Of a DNA stretch of 34,407 nt, positions 29,349 through 34,407 are shown piece by piece. Positions within the stretch are counted from its first letter, which is position 1. The number at the start of each line of letters is the position of its first letter. The DNA is from an uncultured Roseburia sp. (GTDB lineage: Bacteria > Bacillota > Clostridia > Lachnospirales > Lachnospiraceae), in the NCBI GenBank assembly GCA_930989305.1, contig CAKNLF010000016.1, forward strand, positions 1 to 34,407, written 5' to 3'. The notes beneath the pieces were generated by a model. That model searched no databases, was not told the origin of the DNA, and saw only the letters and a list, made by a program, of their open reading frames with translations. The translations under genes were made by a program, and so were the position numbers.

Positions 29349-30623
29349 TTAGTCCGGTCTTCCGATCAGCTTATCGTTTGATACAATCATCATAACCAGT
29401 CCTATCGCTAATATAATCAGGTCAAAGATAAACATCTGTCCGGGATTTTTGAAAATACCAGTTGCCATTACACCGATACCTGCTCCGATCTCGAAAATAG
29501 TGCCAATTACTTTATAACCTGCACTGTAATCCCAGCGTCCATACTTGGTTGTCACATAAGAAGGCAGAAGATTACACAAAGCCCCCTGCGCCGCAAAGAT
29601 TACAATTCCTGCCAGCCAGCAGAAAACCAGTCCGTGAGGCATCAGATAAGCAAATATAAAACCAATTATGATAAATATAAAATAAATAATAAAGGTTTTT
29701 CTTGTACCAATTGCCTGATCCACAATACCAAGCACCACGCTTCCGACCAGTCCCATAACTCCGCCTACAGCAAAGATCATTGTCGCTACAGTATAATCAT
29801 AACCATAGCCGACCATTACTGGAATTGCAGATGCAATATATGTCATAACTGCCAGGAAGGCAAAAGCAGAGCCAATGCCAATCAGCCAGGTATTTCTGTC
29901 TGCACAAACTTTCTTAAGAGTAAATGGACTCTTATACTCCTGCATCTCTTTTGCGATTTCAGCACCATGCTTTGCGAAATCGGGATCTCCGTCGGGATAT
30001 GTACCAGCTTCCTCCGGTGTATTCTTCACAAATAATAATCCCAATACAGCCACAACAGCAAGAATGATTGCTATGATAATCATTCCGGTTTCAAGACTTG
30101 TCGTCGCAAATAATTTGGGCATCAGCGGTACATACAGAAAATTCATACAGATAATTCCCATTGTAGTAAATCCAAGTACCACACCCTTTTTTGTAGGCCA
30201 CCATTTTGCAGTGATTGACATACCGCCGTTTTTCTCATAACCGCCGCCGAGAAATCCCAGCACCAGAATTACCACAAGAAAGATTGCCTGATTGGTGGTC
30301 GTTCCAAATACAACAAGTAATGCTGCTGAAATAAAAAGAGTAATCACAATTAATTTCTTTTCACCCAGCTTACGGACGGTACTTGCAAGAACAAGAAGAC
30401 CAACAGCTTTCATGATACACCCGATACCGGATATCATATTAATAATATCCAGATTCCATCCCCGGGCTTCTGCAAACGCTGGAAATACAGTATTATTATT
30501 TCCTCCGATTACACAGCTGCCGATTAGAAATAATATCGCAGTGTAAATCATTATCCACAATTGTTTCGAACCATACCAACATACTTTTTTTCCATCATTC
30601 CCCAATTCTCCTTTTTTGTACAC
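29349..30623 (-). CDS. OxlT-like major facilitator (oxalate/formate antiporter family)
   Basis: A 12-helix major facilitator of about 420 residues, with a GGGYEKNGGMSITAKWWPTK loop and a second half after RNTWLIGIGSAFAF. It resembles the OFA group that exchanges organic anions. It is the last gene of the operon, 21 nt after the flavoprotein. The start is odd: the open frame reaches GTG 30623 without a ribosome site. The best site (AAAAGGAG, 9 nt before ATGATG at 30593-30598) opens a different frame, MMEKK, then meets A-AAA-AAG (30584-30590). A -1 slip there enters the main frame exactly (VCWYGSKQLWIM). Either a programmed or chance frameshift or a non-canonical start applies; coordinates give the uninterrupted frame. 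Confidence 0.85.
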   Translation of the reverse strand: MYKKGELGNDGKKVCWYGSKQLWIMIYTAILFLIGSCVIGGNNNTVFPAFAEARGWNLDIINMISGIGCIMKAVGLLVLASTVRKLGEKKLIVITLFISAALLVVFGTTTNQAIFLVVILVLGFLGGGYEKNGGMSITAKWWPTKKGVVLGFTTMGIICMNFLYVPLMPKLFATTSLETGMIIIAIILAVVAVLGLLFVKNTPEEAGTYPDGDPDFAKHGAEIAKEMQEYKSPFTLKKVCADRNTWLIGIGSAFAFLAVMTYIASAIPVMVGYGYDYTVATMIFAVGGVMGLVGSVVLGIVDQAIGTRKTFIIYFIFIIIGFIFAYLMPHGLVFCWLAGIVIFAAQGALCNLLPSYVTTKYGRWDYSAGYKVIGTIFEIGAGIGVMATGIFKNPGQMFIFDLIILAIGLVMMIVSNDKLIGRPD

Positions 30624-30644
30624 TAATAATGAAAATGCCTAACT

Positions 30645-32351
30645 CTATTCCTTCCAGCCTTCCGGTTTCCAGCGGTATCTTTCAAAAGGAATTCTCTCAA
30701 AAGAAACAACCGGCCTTCCGTCATCCCCCTTATCCACACAGATCCATTTAATCCAGTTTGCATCATCTCTTTCTGTGTAATCACCTCTTACATGGTATCC
30801 ACGGGATTCTTTTCTCGCCTGATATGTCATATACATGATTTCAAGCATATCAATCATTCTTCTGCTCTCTAACGCCTTGAACAAATGATGACCGTCTCCT
30901 CTGGGCACATAGATCAGCTCGCTCAGATGTTCTCTCAGGTCCGTCAATTCTGCCAGGACTGCATTCATTGTCTCTTCTGTTTTATTTACGCTGTTTTCCG
31001 GCTCACAGATCAGCCTGGACAGATAATGGATCACACTGTAAGGAAGCTTTTTACCTGTATAGTCATACGCACCGTAAATACGATCTTTATATTTCTTTAC
31101 CTGATCGATATCCACATCATCAAGCTCAATGTTGTCAATCTCTGATGCAATGGATTCTGCTGCCCTAAGAGCCGTCCGGCCTGCATTTCCCACACCATCG
31201 CCATGAACCCAGCTTCCATGAGCTGTACCGCACATGGAAATAAATCCAACGGCCCAGAGATTCTCTGCTGTTGTCTTTCCGTTAATGTCTGCCCTGACCG
31301 GTCTGGTTGCCACTCTTGCCAGAAGAGAAACCTCCGGCTTGGTCAATGCGTCTTCTTTCCCCAGGGAACGGATAAATTTGCTCATGGCAACTCTCTTTTT
31401 CATAAGAATTCCCTGATTAAATCCTTCGCCTTCCGTTGTACTTGTAGCGGGCAGCTTTGAATAATCTGCGTAAAGAGGACCGTTTCCTTCCTCTACCTCC
31501 TTCAACGCACCCCGGATAAAGTCAACCCCAATATCCTCATAATCCGTACATCCATACTTTTCAAAAATATTTTCGCCCAGTCTGTTATAAACAACCCAGT
31601 GCATACCATAAATATAGTTTCCTGTATTTCTCAGACAGAGATCATACTGGAGAAGCTGTTCCACATTTCTGAGCTGTGCCCCGGCCTCATACGCTGCATA
31701 AACTGCTGTTGCCGGAGAGAAAAACATATCCTTTGCCGTAGCACTGAAATCAGCTGCAGCCAGCACAACCGCTTTTGCGCGGATAATGTAAAACTCGGTA
31801 GTATCAATATTAAATGCTACGGCTCCCACTACTTTTCCATGATTTGTCAGGAGATCAGTAAAATAAGTCCGCTCCAGCACCCTTGCGCCGTTTTCAAGAA
31901 CCTTCTGCGCAAATCCATTGGCAAAGTCAAGATCCAGGTTGACAGAAGACACCAGTTTTCCCTCAAACTCCTTATGATAATGAAGAGATCCATCCGGATT
32001 ATGGGAAAAAGTACCCCCCAGTCTTTCCAGCTCCTGTACATATGTATATCCGTCCTTCTGATACTCCAGCATATACTCCTGGTCATTCAGATACATTCCA
32101 TGCTGGTTCAGCTTTACCTGTTCCTCGCAGAAGGTATCCAGATCGTCTTCCGGGGCCATCATAACCATTCCGTGGCCCGCTTTTGTGGAATCTCCGGTAT
32201 ATCCATAATACCCTTTTTCAATGAGAAGAATTTTTGCAGATTCATTTAGTTCATGAACCTTGGTTGCCGTGACGGTTCCCCCCAGTCCGGCGCCTATAAT
32301 AAGAATATCTGTGGTAAATACTTTTCCAATTTTATTTAATTCATTCTGCAT
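30645..32351 (-). CDS. Soluble FAD flavoprotein of the fumarate reductase/AprA type
   Basis: A 568-residue cytoplasmic flavoprotein. It has the N-terminal FAD-binding DILIIGAGLGGTVTATKVHE (about residues 15-34), a GDSTKAGHGMVMMA segment where covalent-flavin homologues have their histidine region, EEGNGPLYADYSKLP in the capping domain, PVRADINGKTTAENLWAVG, and a C-terminal helical domain with ESRRMIDMLEIMYM and KESRGYHVRGDYTERDDANW. This is the form seen in succinate dehydrogenase, fumarate reductase and adenylylsulfate reductase alpha chains. No signal peptide, FMN domain or heme motif is present. ATG follows AGGAG. It is 12 nt after a two-cluster ferredoxin gene, its likely electron partner. 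The substrate is unknown. Confidence 0.85.
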   Translation of the reverse strand: MQNELNKIGKVFTTDILIIGAGLGGTVTATKVHELNESAKILLIEKGYYGYTGDSTKAGHGMVMMAPEDDLDTFCEEQVKLNQHGMYLNDQEYMLEYQKDGYTYVQELERLGGTFSHNPDGSLHYHKEFEGKLVSSVNLDLDFANGFAQKVLENGARVLERTYFTDLLTNHGKVVGAVAFNIDTTEFYIIRAKAVVLAAADFSATAKDMFFSPATAVYAAYEAGAQLRNVEQLLQYDLCLRNTGNYIYGMHWVVYNRLGENIFEKYGCTDYEDIGVDFIRGALKEVEEGNGPLYADYSKLPATSTTEGEGFNQGILMKKRVAMSKFIRSLGKEDALTKPEVSLLARVATRPVRADINGKTTAENLWAVGFISMCGTAHGSWVHGDGVGNAGRTALRAAESIASEIDNIELDDVDIDQVKKYKDRIYGAYDYTGKKLPYSVIHYLSRLICEPENSVNKTEETMNAVLAELTDLREHLSELIYVPRGDGHHLFKALESRRMIDMLEIMYMTYQARKESRGYHVRGDYTERDDANWIKWICVDKGDDGRPVVSFERIPFERYRWKPEGWKE

Positions 32352-32363
32352 GCGGTTCTCCTC

Positions 32364-32639
32364 CTAATCATTCAGGCCTAATCTGTCATACAGGGGATCA
32401 TAAAAGGCAATCTGCGCAGCCTCTACTGTAATTGCTCCCGATGGACAGTAATACATACACTGATAGCATTCTACACACTCTTCCGGATATGCCGCTATCG
32501 CCAGACGTTTTTCTTTGTCCCATTTATATACATCATTACAGCAGGTCCGGATACATTTCTGACAGCCCATACAGAGATCTTCATCCACAGTAACTGTAGC
32601 AAGTCTTCTCTGGTCCTCGCCCATTTCTTTAATCGTCAT
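32364..32639 (-). CDS. 2[4Fe-4S] ferredoxin, AprB-like partner
   Basis: A 91-residue ferredoxin with two cluster motifs: CMGCQKCIRTC (residues 23-33) and CVECYQCMYYCPSGAI (55-70). The first lacks the usual proline after its last cysteine and has an extra cysteine instead. The C-terminus ITVEAAQIAFYDPLYDRLGL extends beyond a plain ferredoxin, as in AprB-like electron-transfer subunits. ATG 32639 has a GGGGGA ribosome site overlapping the end of the hydrogenase gene, whose stop is 4 nt upstream. A longer frame to 32819 is a shadow of the hydrogenase. It probably carries electrons between the hydrogenase and the flavoprotein. Confidence 0.9.
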   Translation of the reverse strand: MTIKEMGEDQRRLATVTVDEDLCMGCQKCIRTCCNDVYKWDKEKRLAIAAYPEECVECYQCMYYCPSGAITVEAAQIAFYDPLYDRLGLND

Positions 32640-32643
32640 GATT

Positions 32644-34389
32644 TTATTCCCCCTTCGCCTGATAAGTTGTATGCAGATATGCATGTGCTTTTTCACTGCC
32701 CGGTTCGCCCAGATAACTGCTGTAAAGCTCTTTAATCGCAGAATTTTCATAGGATTTCCGGACAGAACATCTTTCATCCAGATGATACAGGCCTTCCGCC
32801 CTGTTTTTCCGTATATCAATTACAGTTCGCTTCTCCGCCATCTGCTGGGGCTGACCGCCTCCATTAACACATCCGCCAGGACATGCCATTACTTCTACAA
32901 AATCATATACCGCCTCACCGGATTTTATTTTTTCCAGCAATTTTTCGGTATTAGCCAGACCGCTGACTGCCGCTACCTTCAGATCGGTCTTTCCTACTTT
33001 GTAAACAGCCTCCTTTACTCCTTCTATGCCGCGTACTTCTTTGTAGTCTATTGCTTTCTGGGACGTCCCGTTCACCCAGTCATTTGCAGTCCTGAGCGCC
33101 GCCTCCATTACGCCGCCGGTTGCTCCGAAAATAGTTCCGGCTCCTGTTCCAATGCCAAGAGGCAGATCAAAATCCTCATCTTCCAATGCGATAAACGGAA
33201 TATCCGCCCGCTCAATCATTCTTCCAAGTTCCCGGTTCGTAATAGAGAAATCTACATCCGGCACTCCCCCTGCATTTTCATCGTCCCTGGTCAGCTCACA
33301 TTTTTTCGCAGTACAGGGCATCACGCTGACTACAACGATACGGTCTTTGTCAATTCCTTCTTTCTCCGCCAGATATGTTTTTATCATCGCTCCGGCCATC
33401 TGCTGGGGAGATTTGCAGGTAGAAATATGATCCAGCAGCTCTGGATGATTTTCCTCGCAGTAGCTGATCCAGCCAGGGCAGCAGGATGTAAACATCGGCA
33501 TATTTTTCCCACTGTTCATGCGTCCAATCAGTTCTGTCGCTTCTTCCATAATTGTCAGATCTGCGCCAAAAACGGTATCAAATACCCGATCAAATCCCAG
33601 TCTGCGCAGTGCAGCCGCCAGTTTTCCTTTCGTCACAGAACCAACCGGATACCGGAAAGTCTCTCCTATACTGGCCCGCACAGATGGAGCTGCCTGTACT
33701 ATCACATATTTATCCGGATCAGCAATCAGTTCAAAAATACGGTCTGTATCATCCCGTTCCCGAAGTGCTCCCACAGGACAGACAGAAATGCACTGTCCAC
33801 AGTTTACACAGCCGCTTTCCGCCAGAGTGGCTCCCCTGGAAGGTACAACTCTTCCTTTCATGCTTTCGCCCTCCATGCGGATCGCGCCGATTCCCTGTAC
33901 ATCTTTACATACAGCCACACATCTGCCGCAGCGGACACATTTATTATGATCTCGCACGATAATACCATCTTCCACCACATCAGTATCTTTAATCTTTGCA
34001 TCGGATGTCTTTTTTGTCATCCGCAGATTGTACTGGATCTCCTGCAGCTCACAATTTCCTGTCCGGAGGCAATGTCTGCAGTCCAGATCATGATGATCCA
34101 GAATATTCTGCAAAGCTTTTTTCTGAAGGCCGATAATCTCCGGTGAATTTGTAACAATCTCCATACCTTCTTCCACTGTAACCGTACTTGCGTTTACAAT
34201 TCCTTTTCCAGCAACTTCCGCAATGCACAGCCCGCTTGTATCCCCCTGCTGGACATCTCTCAGATAGTTTAAAGAAAGAATATTGATATCAAACTGTTTC
34301 GATGCGTACTTGTCCTCTCTGGATGCTTCCAGCACTGACGCCCCTTCTCTGGCATGTACCGGATTCCCATTGATTGTGATGTTAACCAT
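32644..34389 (-). CDS. hydA: [FeFe] hydrogenase with degenerate N-terminal [2Fe-2S] domain
   Basis: A 581-residue iron-only hydrogenase. The N-terminal plant-ferredoxin-like domain is retained in length but has only one of four cluster cysteines (N41, S52, C55, S68 at the four sites). Next are the His-Cys3 cluster (H100, C104, C107, C113), two [4Fe-4S] clusters (CVRCGRCVAVC at 151-161 and CVNCGQCISVCP at 194-205), and the H-cluster domain with TSCCPGW (301-307), MPCTAKKCE (357-365) and MACPGGCVNGGGQP. All H-cluster cysteines are intact, so H2 turnover is likely. ATG follows GAAAGGAG. It is the first visible gene of the operon; any NuoE/NuoF-like partners would lie beyond the right edge. Confidence 0.93.
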   Translation of the reverse strand: MVNITINGNPVHAREGASVLEASREDKYASKQFDINILSLNYLRDVQQGDTSGLCIAEVAGKGIVNASTVTVEEGMEIVTNSPEIIGLQKKALQNILDHHDLDCRHCLRTGNCELQEIQYNLRMTKKTSDAKIKDTDVVEDGIIVRDHNKCVRCGRCVAVCKDVQGIGAIRMEGESMKGRVVPSRGATLAESGCVNCGQCISVCPVGALRERDDTDRIFELIADPDKYVIVQAAPSVRASIGETFRYPVGSVTKGKLAAALRRLGFDRVFDTVFGADLTIMEEATELIGRMNSGKNMPMFTSCCPGWISYCEENHPELLDHISTCKSPQQMAGAMIKTYLAEKEGIDKDRIVVVSVMPCTAKKCELTRDDENAGGVPDVDFSITNRELGRMIERADIPFIALEDEDFDLPLGIGTGAGTIFGATGGVMEAALRTANDWVNGTSQKAIDYKEVRGIEGVKEAVYKVGKTDLKVAAVSGLANTEKLLEKIKSGEAVYDFVEVMACPGGCVNGGGQPQQMAEKRTVIDIRKNRAEGLYHLDERCSVRKSYENSAIKELYSSYLGEPGSEKAHAYLHTTYQAKGE

Positions 34390-34407
34390 AACGACTCCTT
34401 TCTGATA

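Noticed and set aside
32638..34146. 502-codon open frame on the plus strand
   Set aside because: It lies wholly opposite the hydrogenase gene, whose motifs are unmistakable; no family-like sequence in the plus frame.
1..34407. CRISPR arrays, tRNA or rRNA genes, intact insertion sequences, prophage genes
   Set aside because: Looked for regularly spaced repeats, cloverleaf-like segments and paired terminal repeats with a transposase; only the relics listed were found.

Overview
The window looks like chromosome of an anaerobic Firmicute of the Lachnospiraceae/Clostridia type (perhaps Blautia-like). The grounds are the ribosomal operon order rpmG-secE-nusG-rplK-rplA-[L10 leader]-rplJ-rplL-rpoB, strong AGGAGG ribosome binding sites, sigma-A promoters with 17-nt spacers, an [FeFe] hydrogenase, and the style of the protein sequences. 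No tRNA, rRNA, CRISPR array or intact mobile element was seen. Family assignments come from recognising motifs by eye; no database search was run.

Region 1 (1-4912, all minus strand) is the ribosomal/RNA polymerase cluster. It carries a promoter before rpmG, a textbook promoter plus L10 leader and attenuator before rplJ, a hairpin before rplA, a long perfect hairpin after rplL, and a separate promoter with a leader of about 200 nt for rpoB. Region 2 (4996-10230) holds housekeeping and accessory singletons: a maltose/galactoside-type acetyltransferase, a membrane family-2 glycosyltransferase, a transaldolase-like aldolase, an ADP-ribosylglycohydrolase and a lone lipoprotein of the TrpX-like binding-protein family. 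Region 3 (10306-12137) is the ammonium module amtB-glnK, preceded by an apparent terminator/antiterminator switch; its P-II protein lacks the modifiable T-loop tyrosine. Region 4 (12244-13545) has a broken hsp20 gene and a Phd/ParE-type toxin-antitoxin pair.

Region 5 (13778-21301) is a nitrogen-compound catabolic locus. On the minus strand is an operon of an amidohydrolase, a LOR/SDH-family (ornithine cyclodeaminase-like) protein and adenine deaminase. Diverging from it are an M20 aminoacylase-like hydrolase and a YfcC/DcuC-type carrier. Region 6 (21306-25358) holds a cation P-type ATPase followed upstream by decayed signalling genes (CheR-type and GGDEF/EAL remnants with several internal deletions) and a small zinc-ribbon protein. 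Region 7 (25577-29020) has an AraC regulator overlapping a drug/metabolite exporter, a membrane-anchored XRE regulator, an HxlR regulator, and a short graveyard of HTH and transposase fragments.

Region 8 (29349-34389, minus) is the most interesting part: a tightly packed cluster of an [FeFe] hydrogenase with a degenerate N-terminal [2Fe-2S] domain, a two-cluster ferredoxin, a soluble fumarate-reductase/AprA-like flavoprotein and an OxlT-like major facilitator. Together they suggest a cytoplasmic electron chain linking H2 or ferredoxin to reduction (or oxidation) of an imported organic acid of unknown identity. The transporter also has an unusual start region with a canonical A-AAA-AAG slippery heptamer.
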